This document shows, piece after piece, positions 20,353-30,695 of a stretch of DNA of 64,000 nucleotides; the stretch's first letter is position 1; each line of letters starts with the position of its first letter. This stretch comes from Devosia sp. (GTDB taxonomy: Bacteria > Pseudomonadota > Alphaproteobacteria > Rhizobiales > Devosiaceae). Made by a program: the position numbers and the translations under genes. The notes below the pieces were generated by a model. The model searched no databases and was not told the origin of the DNA. It was given only the letters and a program-made list of their open reading frames with translations. The stretch covers positions 1 to 64,000 of the forward strand of contig JADGNE010000023.1 in assembly GCA_015234425.1 (NCBI GenBank), given 5' to 3'.

Positions 20353-20835
20353 ATGACAGATATTCCCAAACGAGACTCGCAGGTCCATCGACCGGCAAAC
20401 CAGCGCGGCGCAGCCCGTCTTGCTGCCGTGCAGGCGCTCTACCAGATGGACGTGGGCCGTCAGACCCTGGAAGACACGCTGGCCCAGTTCGGTGCCTTCC
20501 ATCTCGGCCGCGAGATCGAGGGTGAGCAATATCTCCCCGCCGATGCCGATTTCTTCCGCCAGATCGTGCAGGGCGTTGCCAAGCACCAGCTCGAAATCGA
20601 CCCCGCCGTCGATCAGGCGCTGGCTGATGGCTGGCCGATGGAGCGCGTTGACGCGACCCTTCGCGCCATCCTGCGCGCCGCTGCCTTCGAACTGCTGCGC
20701 CGCAAGGACATTCCGGCCAAGGTGGTCATCACCGAATATGTCGATGTCGCCCGGGCCTTCTACGAAGACGACGCTTCCGGCCTCGTCAACGCCGCTCTCG
20801 ACACCATCGCCCGCGCCGCCGGCGCCGAGCTCTGA
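20353..20835 (+). CDS. nusB: Transcription antitermination protein NusB
   Basis: 160 residues, all-helical NusB fold: ARLAAVQALYQMDV, then DATLRAILRAAAFELL, DIPAKVVITEYVDVARAFYEDDASGLVNAALDTIAR. NusB with NusE (S10) binds boxA RNA and supports rRNA transcription. It sits in the common ribH-nusB pair and is followed by a strong terminator. Confidence 0.97.
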   Translation: MTDIPKRDSQVHRPANQRGAARLAAVQALYQMDVGRQTLEDTLAQFGAFHLGREIEGEQYLPADADFFRQIVQGVAKHQLEIDPAVDQALADGWPMERVDATLRAILRAAAFELLRRKDIPAKVVITEYVDVARAFYEDDASGLVNAALDTIARAAGAEL

Positions 20836-20861
20836 CCGAAGCCTCCCGCAACGCTTCTAAA

Positions 20862-20888
20862 AAATCCCCGCCATGTGCGGGGATTTTT
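20862..20888 (+). terminator. Terminator after nusB
   Basis: AAATCCCCGC (20862-20871) pairs with GCGGGGATTT (20877-20886) with a five-base loop and continues in T residues. It closes the glyA-nrdR-ribH-nusB unit. Confidence 0.85.
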
Positions 20889-20917
20889 GTTTGTGGAGCA
20901 GGGGATGGGCAAGCCGC

Positions 20918-21020
20918 AACCCCTTCACCTCCCCTTCTGAAGGGGGAGGCAAGCAAAGCTAGGCCCCGTCCGGCCGTAGCGTCGCTCGGAGGGGGTGACC
21001 GCCCGCGCCCCCCCTCAAGA
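20918..21020. repeat. GC-rich palindromic intergenic repeat, copy 2
   Basis: Contains CTCCCCTTCTGAAGGGGGAG followed by GTCGGAGGGGGTGACC and a C-rich tail. Same family as the repeats at 14.7 and 26.0 kb; it sits between the two convergent terminators of nusB and bamE. Confidence 0.65.
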
Positions 21021-21024
21021 GAAC

Positions 21025-21054
21025 ACAAAAAAAAGCCCCGGCGAACCGGGGCTT
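21025..21054 (-). terminator. Terminator after bamE
   Basis: On the minus strand AAGCCCCGG (21054-21046) pairs with CCGGGGCTT (21041-21033) around a four-base loop, then a U run (the A tract 21027-21034 on the plus strand). It lies just past the bamE stop. Confidence 0.85.
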
Positions 21055-21077
21055 CCAAAACTCTGAGCTTGAACCGA

Positions 21078-21527
21078 TCAGAACGACTGCAGGATCGAGT
21101 CGATGAAGGTGCGGTCTTCGCCGAAGGACTGGGTCCGGCGCTGCTCGATCGTGACGACCTTGCCGTCGGTCAGGCCGTAGACGGCCTTGTCCGAAACGCG
21201 CTTGTTCTTGTCGAAGTAGACGGCCAGCACCGTGCGTTCCTGCACCATGGACAGGCCGAACGCGGTCTGCTGGACCTTGGTCTCGACATAGTACCAGGCG
21301 CTCTGGTCGCCGAAGCTGTTCGTGGACTGGGGCGACCCCAGAACCACGCGAACCAGGTCCTGGCTCTGGCCGACGCGGATCTGCTGCATCGCCGAGTCGG
21401 AAATCTCGTAACCCTGCGTGCGGCTGGTAACAACCGACGTGCTGCTTGTGCAGGCGACAAGGGCCAGTGCCATGACGGCTGCTGCCGCGATCGGCGCGAT
21501 AGGAGCGGAGGCATTACGCAGGAGCAT
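21078..21527 (-). CDS. bamE: Outer membrane assembly lipoprotein BamE
   Basis: 149 residues. The N-terminal signal ends in a lipobox (LVAC near residue 25). The SmpA/OmlA core is visible: QQIRVGQSQDLVRVVLGSPQSTNSFGDQSAWYYVETK and YFDKNKRVSD. BamE is a periplasm-facing outer-membrane lipoprotein of the BAM complex. The gene is divergent from the bc1 chaperone gene. Confidence 0.92.
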   Translation of the reverse strand: MLLRNASAPIAPIAAAAVMALALVACTSSTSVVTSRTQGYEISDSAMQQIRVGQSQDLVRVVLGSPQSTNSFGDQSAWYYVETKVQQTAFGLSMVQERTVLAVYFDKNKRVSDKAVYGLTDGKVVTIEQRRTQSFGEDRTFIDSILQSF

Positions 21528-21690
21528 GAATTTGACTTTCCCGATGGCTCTCGACTATAGGCGTGACAACAAGGCGCGTGCCCAATGACCGCCGGAATGT
21601 GTAGCTGTCAACACCCTGATCTGGCAAGCTGGCAAGCAGCCCGGCGCGCTAATCATGTGTTTGACCGATCCCGAGGCTGAGCGCAATCCC

Positions 21691-22212
21691 ATGATCCTGT
21701 CCTTGTTCCGCAAGAACACAGCAACTGACGCGGTTTATGCCGTCTACCGAGCTATTGTGGCGCAATCCCGACAGCCGCAATTCTATGCGGATTGGGGCGT
21801 CCCCGATACGGTGACTGGTCGGTTCGATATGATCAGCGTGCACATGGCGCTGCTGTTCCGGCGTCTGCGCGCCGACGCTACCAAGGATTTCAGCCAGGCC
21901 GTGTTCGACCTTTTCTTCAAAGACATGGACCGGTCCCTCCGCGAAATGGGTGTCACCGATCTCGGCGTTCCCAAGAAGATCCAGAAGATGGGCAACATCT
22001 TCTTTGGTCTGCTCGCCGCCATGAACGAAGCGCTTGATCGCAATGATGCGGAGACCCTCGCCGGGGTTCTTTCGCGAAACATTTTCGAAGGCGAAGCATC
22101 CGAGCATGCCCAGGCGCTGGCCGCCTATGTCATTGCCCAGGACGCTTTCCTTCACAACCAGTCGGCCGATTCCATCGTCAAGGGTGAGATCGCCTTCGGA
22201 GAAACTGCATGA
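21691..22212 (+). CDS. Ubiquinol-cytochrome c chaperone family protein (CBP3-like)
   Basis: 173 residues from ATG 21691 (MILSLFRKNTATDAVYAVYRAIVAQSRQPQFYADWGVPDT), the usual alphaproteobacterial start; an ATG at 21655 is also open. FDMISVHMALLFRRL and FKDMDRSLREMGVTDLGVPKKIQKM are the hallmark stretches. Relatives of yeast Cbp3 help assemble the cytochrome bc1 complex. It overlaps the DUF177 gene by four bases (ATGA). Confidence 0.9.
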   Translation: MILSLFRKNTATDAVYAVYRAIVAQSRQPQFYADWGVPDTVTGRFDMISVHMALLFRRLRADATKDFSQAVFDLFFKDMDRSLREMGVTDLGVPKKIQKMGNIFFGLLAAMNEALDRNDAETLAGVLSRNIFEGEASEHAQALAAYVIAQDAFLHNQSADSIVKGEIAFGETA

Positions 22213-22757
22213 CGCATAAGGCGGAGCCTCTTTTCGACGCCGTCGTCCGTATCGACAAGCTGCCGGCCGCTGGCCGCTCCCTCAAGGTCGAAGCCGACGC
22301 CACAACGCGCGCTGCCATCGCCGAGGCCATGAAGGTCACCGCCGTCACCCGCTTCCAGGCGGAGCTGACCATCGTGCCCCTGCGCGGTGGTCTGCGGGCC
22401 CAGGGATGGCTCAAGGCCCATATCGAACAGCCATCGGTCGTCACGTTTGAGCCTGTTTTCCAGGATATAGCAGCTGATATCGATCGTGTTTTCCTGCCCG
22501 CCAGCGGCAAGGAACTGCCGGGGCCCGGCTCGGAAGTGTTCATCGACCTCGAAGATGACGATTTTCCAGACCATATCGATGGTCCGGAAGTTGATCTGAG
22601 CGCGCTTTTGCTGGAAACACTGGGTCTCGAGATCGATCCTTACCCGCGCGCGCCGGGCGAAAGCCTCGACGCGCTTGGTCTCGATGCCAAAGACGGGGAA
22701 GAAGGGCCGTTCGCCGCCCTTGCACGGCTTAAGGCTGGTAAGAAGGACGAAGACTGA
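22209..22757 (+). CDS. DUF177 (YceD-like) protein
   Basis: 182 residues. The core (AVTRFQAELTIVPLRGGLRAQGWLKAHIEQPSVVTFEPV and a C-terminal acidic EDGEEGPFAALARLK) fits the DUF177/YceD family. In other bacteria yceD lies beside rpmF and plsX and is linked to 23S rRNA accumulation. Here plsX follows 157 bases downstream, but rpmF is absent. It is translationally coupled to the bc1 chaperone gene. Confidence 0.85.
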   Translation: MTHKAEPLFDAVVRIDKLPAAGRSLKVEADATTRAAIAEAMKVTAVTRFQAELTIVPLRGGLRAQGWLKAHIEQPSVVTFEPVFQDIAADIDRVFLPASGKELPGPGSEVFIDLEDDDFPDHIDGPEVDLSALLLETLGLEIDPYPRAPGESLDALGLDAKDGEEGPFAALARLKAGKKDED

Positions 22758-22914
22758 TCGCTGCGGGGCCTTTTGGTCTGGCGCGATCGTTCGCGTGGGA
22801 ATGCTGTATGATCCTGGATCGTCGCATTCCTTGCCCGTCGGGTCGGGGCTTGCACCCACCCAGTGATGGGATATGTTTGCATGCCTGCCCAAGCGGGCCG
22901 AAACACGGGCTGAA

Positions 22915-23985
22915 ATGACCGATACAATAACGATTTCCGTGGATGCCATGGGTGGCGATCACGCGCCGCGTGCCGTCATTCACGGCGCCGATTTGGCCCT
23001 GCGCGAGCACAAGGACACCAAGTTCATTTTCCACGGCCGCGAGGAGCAGATCAATCCGCTTCTCGAGGAGTTCCCGCGACTCAAGCCCGTCTCGACCGTC
23101 CGCCATTGCGAAACCGTCATCGCCATGGACGAAAAGCCCAGCCAGGCCTTGCGCAAGGGCAAGGGCACGTCCTCGATGTGGATGACCATCCAGGCGGTCA
23201 AGGATGGCGAAGCCGACGTCGCGATCTCCGGTGGTAACACCGGCGCGCTGATGGCCATGGCAACTTTCTGCCTGCGCCCGATGGAGGGCATTTCCCGCCC
23301 GGGCATCGCCGCCATCTGGCCGACCACGCGCAGCGATATCATCGTGCTCGACATGGGCGCCACCATTGGCGCCGACGCGCGCCAGCTGGTCGACTACGCC
23401 ATTCTCGGCTCCGCCCTCGCGCGTGCCCTCTTTGATTCGGAAGCCCCGACCGTGGGCCTCCTTAATGTCGGCACCGAGGAAGTGAAGGGGCTCGACTACA
23501 TCAAGGACGCCGGCAAAATCCTGCAGCAGGCCAGCGGCGCCGGCTTCACCTACCACGGCTTCGTGGAAGGCAATGACATCGGCAAGGGCACGGTCGACGT
23601 CGTCGTCACTGAAGGCTTTGTCGGCAACATCGCCCTCAAGACCGCCGAAGGCACGGCTCGCCAGGTCGCGACCTATCTCCGCAACGCCTTGATGGCCAAC
23701 TGGATGAGCAAGCTGGGCGCGCTGTTCGCCAGCTCTGCGCTCAATGCCCTCAAGCGCAAGATGGACCCGCGTACCGTCAATGGCGGCGTCTTCATGGGCC
23801 TCAATGGCATCGTCATCAAATCCCACGGTGGCACCGACGAAGTCGGCTATAACAGCGCCCTGGGCCTTGCATATGAAATGGCGCGCAGCCGTCTGATCGA
23901 CAAGATCGGCGACAGCATGCAGCGCTTCCCCGTCAACAGGGAGGTGCCCAAATCGCCCTCCGATACTGAGGCCAATTCGGCGTGA
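22915..23985 (+). CDS. plsX: Phosphate acyltransferase PlsX
   Basis: 356 residues from the ATG at 22915 ([18 protein letters not shown]); an upstream in-frame ATG at 22873 would add 14 atypical residues. Landmarks: [47 protein letters not shown]. PlsX makes acyl-phosphate from acyl-ACP for phospholipid synthesis. The stop overlaps the fabH GTG start (GTGA). Confidence 0.95.
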   Translation: MTDTITISVDAMGGDHAPRAVIHGADLALREHKDTKFIFHGREEQINPLLEEFPRLKPVSTVRHCETVIAMDEKPSQALRKGKGTSSMWMTIQAVKDGEADVAISGGNTGALMAMATFCLRPMEGISRPGIAAIWPTTRSDIIVLDMGATIGADARQLVDYAILGSALARALFDSEAPTVGLLNVGTEEVKGLDYIKDAGKILQQASGAGFTYHGFVEGNDIGKGTVDVVVTEGFVGNIALKTAEGTARQVATYLRNALMANWMSKLGALFASSALNALKRKMDPRTVNGGVFMGLNGIVIKSHGGTDEVGYNSALGLAYEMARSRLIDKIGDSMQRFPVNREVPKSPSDTEANSA

Positions 23986-24959
23986 CCAGGATTCGTTCAA
24001 TCGTGCGTGGGGTCGGTGCATACCTGCCCCAAAGAGTGCTGACCAATGAAGAGCTCGCCAAAACGGTCGATACGACCGACGAGTGGATCCAGCAGCGGGT
24101 CGGCATCAAGGAGCGCCATATCGCCGCCGAGGGCGAGTTTACGTCCGACCTAGCCGTAGCCGCAGCCAAAAACGCGCTGGCCAATGCCGGCCTGACGCCC
24201 GACGACATCGATCTCATTATCGTCGCCACGACCACGCCCGATTACACATTCCCCGCTGCCGCGACCCTCGTGCAGATGAAGCTCGGCATCCAGCACGGCA
24301 TGGCGTTCGACGTCCAGGCCGTCTGCTCGGGCTTCGTCTACGCCGTCGCCACGGCGGACAGCTACATCAAGAACGGCCTCGGCACCCGCGCCCTGGTGAT
24401 CGGAGCCGAGACCTTCTCGCGCCTCCTCGACTGGACCGACCGGACCACCTGCGTGCTGTTCGGCGATGGCGCCGGCGCGATGATCCTCGAAAAGGTCGAA
24501 CTGGCCGAGGGTGAGCCCGAGCGCGGCGTTCTGGCTTCGGCCCTCCGCTCCGACGGCCAGCACTGGGACAAGCTCTATGTCGATGGCGGCCCGTCCACCA
24601 CTGGCACCACCGGTCACGTCCACATGCAGGGCAAGGAAGTCTTCCGCCACGCCGTCGGCAAGATCACCGACGTGGTCTACTCCACGCTCGAAAAGACCGG
24701 CTACACTGTCGAGGACCTCGACTGGTTCGTGCCCCACCAGGCCAACCGCCGCATCATCGACGGAGCTGGGGCCAAGCTCGGTCTTCCGCCCGAAAAAGTC
24801 GTCATCACTGTTGATGTGCACGCCAATACCTCGGCTGCCTCCGTGCCGTTGGCTTTGAGCGTCGCCACGGCCGATGGCCGCATCAAGCAGGGCGATCTCG
24901 TCATGCTCGAAGCCATGGGCGGCGGCTTCACCTGGGGCGCATCTCTCATCCGTTGGTAA
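23982..24959 (+). CDS. fabH: Beta-ketoacyl-ACP synthase III
   Basis: 325 residues from a GTG coupled to the plsX stop. Catalytic residues: Cys in [14 protein letters not shown] (about residue 112), His in [11 protein letters not shown] and Asn in [15 protein letters not shown]. FabH condenses acetyl-CoA with malonyl-ACP to start fatty acid synthesis. The plsX-fabH-ihfA-merR order is common in alphaproteobacteria. Confidence 0.97.
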   Translation: MTRIRSIVRGVGAYLPQRVLTNEELAKTVDTTDEWIQQRVGIKERHIAAEGEFTSDLAVAAAKNALANAGLTPDDIDLIIVATTTPDYTFPAAATLVQMKLGIQHGMAFDVQAVCSGFVYAVATADSYIKNGLGTRALVIGAETFSRLLDWTDRTTCVLFGDGAGAMILEKVELAEGEPERGVLASALRSDGQHWDKLYVDGGPSTTGTTGHVHMQGKEVFRHAVGKITDVVYSTLEKTGYTVEDLDWFVPHQANRRIIDGAGAKLGLPPEKVVITVDVHANTSAASVPLALSVATADGRIKQGDLVMLEAMGGGFTWGASLIRW

Positions 24960-25163
24960 CCTTTCTCCACCCGCATTGACCTTAAGCGTTTCAGGGCGTT
25001 AGTGTATTTCCGGGTGGAGGAGCCTGGCGCTGAAGCCGGACCAAGAAAGTCCCGGCGGCGTCGGTTGAGCGGTTTTCCTGTAGCGCAGTTGGCTCGGCAA
25101 CGGGCTTGAGGGTTCTGCGCGCTCTCGCCGGAAAATCATTCATCAACAGCAATGGGGGTGCTT

Positions 25164-25475
25164 ATGGCGCAGAAGACGGTTACACGGGCCGACCTTTCCG
25201 AAGCAGTTTACGGCACAGTGGGCTTGTCCCGCACTGAGTCGGCGGAACTGGTGGAGCGCGTGCTCGAGCTCATCACCGAGGCCTTGGTCACGGGAGCAAA
25301 CGTCAAGCTGTCGTCCTTCGGGTCGTTCCAGGTCCGCTCCAAGAATGAACGTGTGGGGCGCAATCCCAAGACCGGCGAGGAGGTGCCGATCCTCCCCCGG
25401 CAGGTTCTTGTGTTCAAACCCAGCAACGTGTTGAAGTCGAAGATTAACAAGTCTATGGTCGGCTCTGAAAAGTAA
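25164..25475 (+). CDS. ihfA: Integration host factor subunit alpha
   Basis: 103 residues from the ATG at 25164 ([17 protein letters not shown]), preceded by GGGGGTG; an ATG at 25152 would add four residues. HU/IHF fold with the DNA-inserting arm ([24 protein letters not shown]). IHF bends DNA and is needed for replication, recombination and site-specific integration, so it may also serve the element at 30-40 kb. Confidence 0.95.
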   Translation: MAQKTVTRADLSEAVYGTVGLSRTESAELVERVLELITEALVTGANVKLSSFGSFQVRSKNERVGRNPKTGEEVPILPRQVLVFKPSNVLKSKINKSMVGSEK

Positions 25476-25502
25476 GGTTTTCTTACTGAAGGAGTTAGCG
25501 GC

Positions 25503-25958
25503 TTGGACAAGTCTCCAGACGCATTCCGGACCATTTCTGAGGCCGCTGAGGAGCTTGACCTTCCTCAGCATGTTCTCCGGTTCTGGGAGACTCGCTTCGC
25601 GACGATCAAGCCGCTGAAGCGCGGCGGCGGCCGCCGCTATTATCGGCCCGAGGATGTCATGCTTCTGCGTGGCATCCGCCATCTACTGTACGATCAGGGC
25701 TTCACCATCAAGGGCGTCCAGCGCATCCTCAAGGAGCAGGGGCCCCGCTATGTCATCGCCGTTGGCGAGGGCAGGCCGGTCGATGAAATCCTGCCGCTCA
25801 TAGAAGATGCCGAGAATGCGGCTGATGAAGCCGTCGTCGAAGAGGCGTTGATGGAGGCCAGTCCCTCCCTCGACGAGGAATCACGCAACAAGCTCTCCGA
25901 GGTTCTTCGCGAGCTGCTCGAGTGCAAACGCATCCTCGAGCGCGCCCGCGAACACTGA
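25503..25958 (+). CDS. MerR family transcriptional regulator
   Basis: 151 residues from a TTG start with GGAG upstream. An N-terminal MerR helix-turn-helix ([50 protein letters not shown]) is followed by an acidic region and a C-terminal helix. No metal-binding cysteines are seen. This regulator regularly follows ihfA in alphaproteobacteria; its targets are not known to me. Confidence 0.9.
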   Translation: MDKSPDAFRTISEAAEELDLPQHVLRFWETRFATIKPLKRGGGRRYYRPEDVMLLRGIRHLLYDQGFTIKGVQRILKEQGPRYVIAVGEGRPVDEILPLIEDAENAADEAVVEEALMEASPSLDEESRNKLSEVLRELLECKRILERAREH

Positions 25959-25990
25959 GTCTATCGCAAAGACAACGATCCCTCGGCTTC

Positions 25991-26035
25991 ATCGCCCTCT
26001 GGCCCCTCCGGGGAGAGGGGTGGGGTGAGGGGCCC
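25991..26035. repeat. GC-rich palindromic intergenic repeat, copy 3
   Basis: CCCTC...CCCCTCCGGGGAGAGGGG with the tail TGGGGTGAGGGGCCC. Almost the same layout as the copy at 14.7 kb; located between merR and the inositol dehydrogenase gene. Confidence 0.7.
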
Positions 26036-26175
26036 TAACAGAGAGCCCGAGTCTCCCCTCGCGAGACACCTCTATTGCATACGGAATTTCCGTTTCATTT
26101 CTGGCGAAAATCGCTTAATCATTCCACCAAGGTTCGGCCGGCGCTGATGCCGGCCAAGAGGGTGGAGAGTTTCGC

Positions 26176-27213
26176 ATGTCTATTCGTTTTGGCCTGCTCG
26201 GCGCGGGGCGCATCGGCAAGGTTCACGCCAGGGCCGTGACGGCCAATCCCAAGGCCCGGCTCGTCGCCGTGGCCGACGCCTTCCCCCAGGCCGCCACGGA
26301 CCTCGCCAGCCAGTATGGCGCCGAAGTGCGCACCATCGAAGCGATCGAAGCGGCCGCTGATATCGACGCCGTCGTCATCTGCACGCCCACCGATACCCAT
26401 GCCGATCTGATCGAGCGCTTTGCCCGGGCCGGAAAAGCCATCTTCTGCGAAAAGCCGATCGACCTTGACGTCGAGCAGGTAAAATCCTGCCTCAAAATCG
26501 TGGATGAAGTTGGCGGCACGCTGATGGTCGGCTTCAACCGCCGTTTTGACCCGCATTTCCAGGCCGTGCGCAAGGCCATCGACGAAGGCCAGATCGGCGA
26601 CGTCGAAATGGTCACCATCGTCTCGCGCGACCCCGGCGCCCCGCCGGTTGACTATATCAAGCGCTCCGGCGGTATTTTTCGCGACATGACCATCCATGAT
26701 TTCGACATGGCGCGATATCTCCTCGGCGAGGAGATCGACACGGTCAGTGCCCAGGCATCCGTTCTGGTCGACAAGGCCATCGGCACCGCCGGCGATTACG
26801 ACAGCGTCTCGGTCATGCTCGCCACCGCTTCGGGCAAGCACGCTACCATCTCCAACTCCCGCCGCGCCACCTATGGCTACGATCAGCGTATCGAGGTGCA
26901 TGGCTCCAAGGGTGCCGTCGCCGCCGAGAACCAGCGTCCGGTTTCCATCGAGATCGCCAATGCCTCCGGCTATACCCGCCCTCCGCTGCACGACTTCTTC
27001 ATGACCCGCTACACCGAGGCTTATGCCAACGAAATCAGGAGCTTCATCGATTTCGTGGAATCAAAATCTCCGGCCTCGCCCAGCGGCGTTGACGGCCTCA
27101 TCGCGCTTGCTCTTGCCGAGGCCGCGGTCAAATCCGTCCAGGAAGGCCGCGCCATAAAAGTCAGCGAAATCACCGGCCCCCTGGCCGACCGCTCGGTTTT
27201 CCAGGGGCGTTGA
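26176..27213 (+). CDS. iolG: Inositol 2-dehydrogenase (Gfo/Idh/MocA family)
   Basis: 345 residues. Rossmann start RFGLLGAGRIGKVHARAV, catalytic-type FCEKPIDLD around residue 95, and MVGFNRRFDPHFQAV, SGGIFRDMTIHDFDMARYLLGEE with the conserved His. These fit bacterial myo-inositol 2-dehydrogenases, which use NAD+. No other iol gene is adjacent, so the substrate assignment rests on sequence alone. An upstream GGTGGAGAG ribosome binding site supports the start. Confidence 0.85.
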   Translation: MSIRFGLLGAGRIGKVHARAVTANPKARLVAVADAFPQAATDLASQYGAEVRTIEAIEAAADIDAVVICTPTDTHADLIERFARAGKAIFCEKPIDLDVEQVKSCLKIVDEVGGTLMVGFNRRFDPHFQAVRKAIDEGQIGDVEMVTIVSRDPGAPPVDYIKRSGGIFRDMTIHDFDMARYLLGEEIDTVSAQASVLVDKAIGTAGDYDSVSVMLATASGKHATISNSRRATYGYDQRIEVHGSKGAVAAENQRPVSIEIANASGYTRPPLHDFFMTRYTEAYANEIRSFIDFVESKSPASPSGVDGLIALALAEAAVKSVQEGRAIKVSEITGPLADRSVFQGR

Positions 27214-27227
27214 GACAGGCCTTGCAC

Positions 27228-27416
27228 GATCTCCTCCCTCCCCTGGATGGGGAGGGCCGGGGTGGGGTGGAGCCACAAACGCAGACTTTGCGGCCGGCAT
27301 ACCCCCACCCAACCTCCCCCTGATAGGGGGAGGAGCCCGCCGAGGCTCAACCATCCCCTCAGCACACTCGATGCGTCCCTCCCCCTACCAGGGGGAGGCT
27401 AGGAGGGGGGCCTCTT
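27228..27416. repeat. Three tandem copies of the GC-rich palindromic repeat
   Basis: Copies at about 27228-27272 (CTCCCTCCCCTGGATGGGGAG), 27300-27335 (CCTCCCCCTGATAGGGGGAGG) and 27377-27416 (CCTCCCCCTACCAGGGGGAGG plus CTAGGAGGGGGGCC). They fill most of the gap between two convergent genes. Confidence 0.75.
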
Positions 27417-27440
27417 CCGAACTCAGAACGCTGACCCCCA

Positions 27441-27480
27441 AAAAACAAAAAAGGGCGGGAATGATCTCTCATCCCCGCCC
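27441..27480 (-). terminator. Terminator after the decarboxylase gene
   Basis: On the minus strand GGGCGGGG pairs with the CCCGCCC half around ATGAGAGATCATT, followed by a U-rich run (the A tract 27441-27452 on the plus strand). It lies 20 bases past the decarboxylase stop. Confidence 0.8.
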
Positions 27481-27499
27481 CCTCAAATAGAAGTGCGCC

Positions 27500-28681
27500 T
27501 TACTCAGCCGGCGCCATGTCCTTGCCGGTGTAGACCTCGTCGACCCAGTACTGGTCGCGGCGGTCAAAACCGTTGAACGGCGTCAGCGAGGCCTGGGTAT
27601 AGGCACCCATCAGACCGAACTCGATCCAGTCGTCCTCATCGATATCGGCCGGCAGGGTGAACACCTGGGGCAGCACGTCATAGCTGTCGCAGGTCGGGCC
27701 CCACAGTGTGAACTCGCTGAATTCAGCATTGTTGTCGTGGATGCGCGGACCGCGCCACACACGCACCGGCGGGGTGAAGTGCATGAACTTCGCTTCCATC
27801 AGCGCGCCATAGGCACCGTCATTGACGTAGACGGCCTGGCCGCCGCGCTGATGCTTTACGCGCAGCAGCAGCGAGGTCGAAGACGTGACGATTGCGCGGC
27901 CGGGTTCGATGATCAGCTCGGGCTTGCGCTTGCCGAAATGGTCTTCGACGGCATTGCCGATGGTCTCGAAATAGTGGTCCATCGGCGGCGCTTCGCTGGT
28001 CGGGTAGGGGGCCGGATAGCCACCACCGATATTGAGGCGCTTGAGCTCGATGCCGGCTTCTTCGACGATACGCGCAGCGGCCGCGATATGACGCTCATAG
28101 GCATAGGCGTCTTCGCACTGCGAACCGACGTGGAAGCAGAGGCTGGGCGTATAGCCCATCTTCTCGACAGCGGTGACGATTTCAGCCGCGCCCTGTTCCA
28201 TCACGCCGAACTTGATGCCGAAGTCATAGGACTTCAGTGCCTTGCCGGCCTTGAAACGGGTGGTCACTTCCACATCGCGGCTGGGCGACACGACGGACGC
28301 CAGCTGGTCGAGCTGCTGGGGATGGTCGATGGTGAAGCTGCGAACGCCGAACTCTTCATAAGCGCGCTCGATTTCGCGCTTGTTCTTGATCGGGTTGTTG
28401 TAGTGCATCACTGCGCCCGGCGCGTAGTCGCGCACCAGTTCCATTTCGCGGTTGGACGCCACGTCAAACGCCTTGAGCCCTTCGGCGTGCAGCTGCGCAA
28501 TGATGTGCGGGGAGGGGTTACACTTCACCGCATAGGTCAGCAGCCCGTCAAAGCCCTTCCGGAACACCTTGATGGCGCGATGAAACTCCCGCTCCGAGAA
28601 CAGGAACGAGGGATAGTCCGGCGCTTCCGCAGCAATCAGTGCGGAAGTGTTGGGATAGACGGTTTTCGGCTCGTCGGTCAT
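27500..28681 (-). CDS. Type III PLP-dependent ornithine/lysine decarboxylase
   Basis: 393 residues from the ATG at 28681 (MTDEPKTVYPNTSALIAAEAPDYPSFLF). The PLP lysine lies in TYAVKCN (K53), the glycine-rich phosphate loop in LNIGGGYPAPY, and the second-subunit catalytic Cys in LWGPTCDSYD (C331). This alanine-racemase-fold family makes putrescine or cadaverine; rhizobial members act on lysine and ornithine. Well matched along its full length, with its own terminator. Confidence 0.93.
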   Translation of the reverse strand: MTDEPKTVYPNTSALIAAEAPDYPSFLFSEREFHRAIKVFRKGFDGLLTYAVKCNPSPHIIAQLHAEGLKAFDVASNREMELVRDYAPGAVMHYNNPIKNKREIERAYEEFGVRSFTIDHPQQLDQLASVVSPSRDVEVTTRFKAGKALKSYDFGIKFGVMEQGAAEIVTAVEKMGYTPSLCFHVGSQCEDAYAYERHIAAAARIVEEAGIELKRLNIGGGYPAPYPTSEAPPMDHYFETIGNAVEDHFGKRKPELIIEPGRAIVTSSTSLLLRVKHQRGGQAVYVNDGAYGALMEAKFMHFTPPVRVWRGPRIHDNNAEFSEFTLWGPTCDSYDVLPQVFTLPADIDEDDWIEFGLMGAYTQASLTPFNGFDRRDQYWVDEVYTGKDMAPAE

Positions 28682-28939
28682 TGGACAACAGGCCTTTCGG
28701 GGCTGGAGGAAGTGCGGGGAAAGTGCTGTGCTACCGGGGAAAATCTGTCCCTCGTATTTTGCCGGTAACGCATCGAAATGAGCGCTGCATATAGGGCTGT
28801 GTGCCCCCCGGCGCAAACGATTATTTGCCCCTGGAAACAACAATGTTCACGCGTCATTTTCGTGACAGATTTCGGAGGTTTTCGTGGGGCTTGGGCAACG
28901 CCTCTCCGCGGCCTGGTATGAGTGAATGGGAATTGAGCC

Positions 28940-30409
<1,470 letters not shown>

Positions 30410-30434
30410 CAGCCGTGCCCCAAAGGGGAAAGAT

Positions 30435-30459
30435 CGCTCCAGTGGAGCGATCTTAGGCT
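30435..30459. repeat. Palindrome flanking the left attachment site
   Basis: CGCTCCAGTGGAGCG (30435-30449) is a near-perfect palindrome directly before the 34-bp repeat. The same 15-mer recurs at 30516-30530 and 39633-39647. The bases between palindrome and 34-mer differ at four places from the right copy. Confidence 0.7.
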
Positions 30460-30493
30460 GTCAGGCCCGAAGAGCTATGCTCGCAGGGCGGGC
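30460..30493. repeat. attL: left 34-bp direct repeat of the mobile element
   Basis: 34 bases starting GTCAGGCCCGAAGAGC and ending CAGGGCGGGC, identical to 39658-39691. The two copies bracket an integrase-bearing gene set and lie in host intergenic DNA at each side. The repeat is not part of a tRNA gene. It contains a small dyad (GAGC-TAT-GCTC). Confidence 0.75.
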
Positions 30494-30515
30494 AATCCGG
30501 CCCTTCGGGCAAATT

Positions 30516-30530
30516 CGCTCCAGTGGAGCG
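30516..30530. repeat. Extra copy of the 15-bp palindrome inside the left end
   Basis: CGCTCCAGTGGAGCG, identical to the palindromes at 30435 and 39633, followed by GAAATAAGG (compare TTAGG at the others). It suggests that the integration site lies in a small repeat cluster. Confidence 0.7.
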
Positions 30531-30549
30531 GAAATAAGGTGTCGATCCC

Positions 30550-30579
30550 TGTAAAAAGTATATTAAATTTCATATACTT
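30550..30579 (-). terminator. AT-rich terminator after the FRG gene
   Basis: On the minus strand AAGTATAT pairs with ATATACTT around an eight-base loop (arms 30572-30579 and 30556-30563), followed by a short U run. It lies about 115 bases past the FRG stop and could end the element's transcript before attL. Confidence 0.5.
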
Positions 30580-30695
30580 AAGTGGGGTCGGCACCAAGCC
30601 GTCAAATAAGCAGAAAATATACGGGCGTACACTTTGTCGGGCAGTGGGCCACAGCACATCTGCCAAATGCCCAGTGGGTTCGCTAGTCGCGCTTT

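Noticed and set aside
30460-30493. tRNA or tmRNA gene as the integration target
   Set aside because: The 34-bp repeat has no acceptor or T-arm features, and no tRNA can be folded around either copy. The only tRNA in the window is at 57.5 kb.
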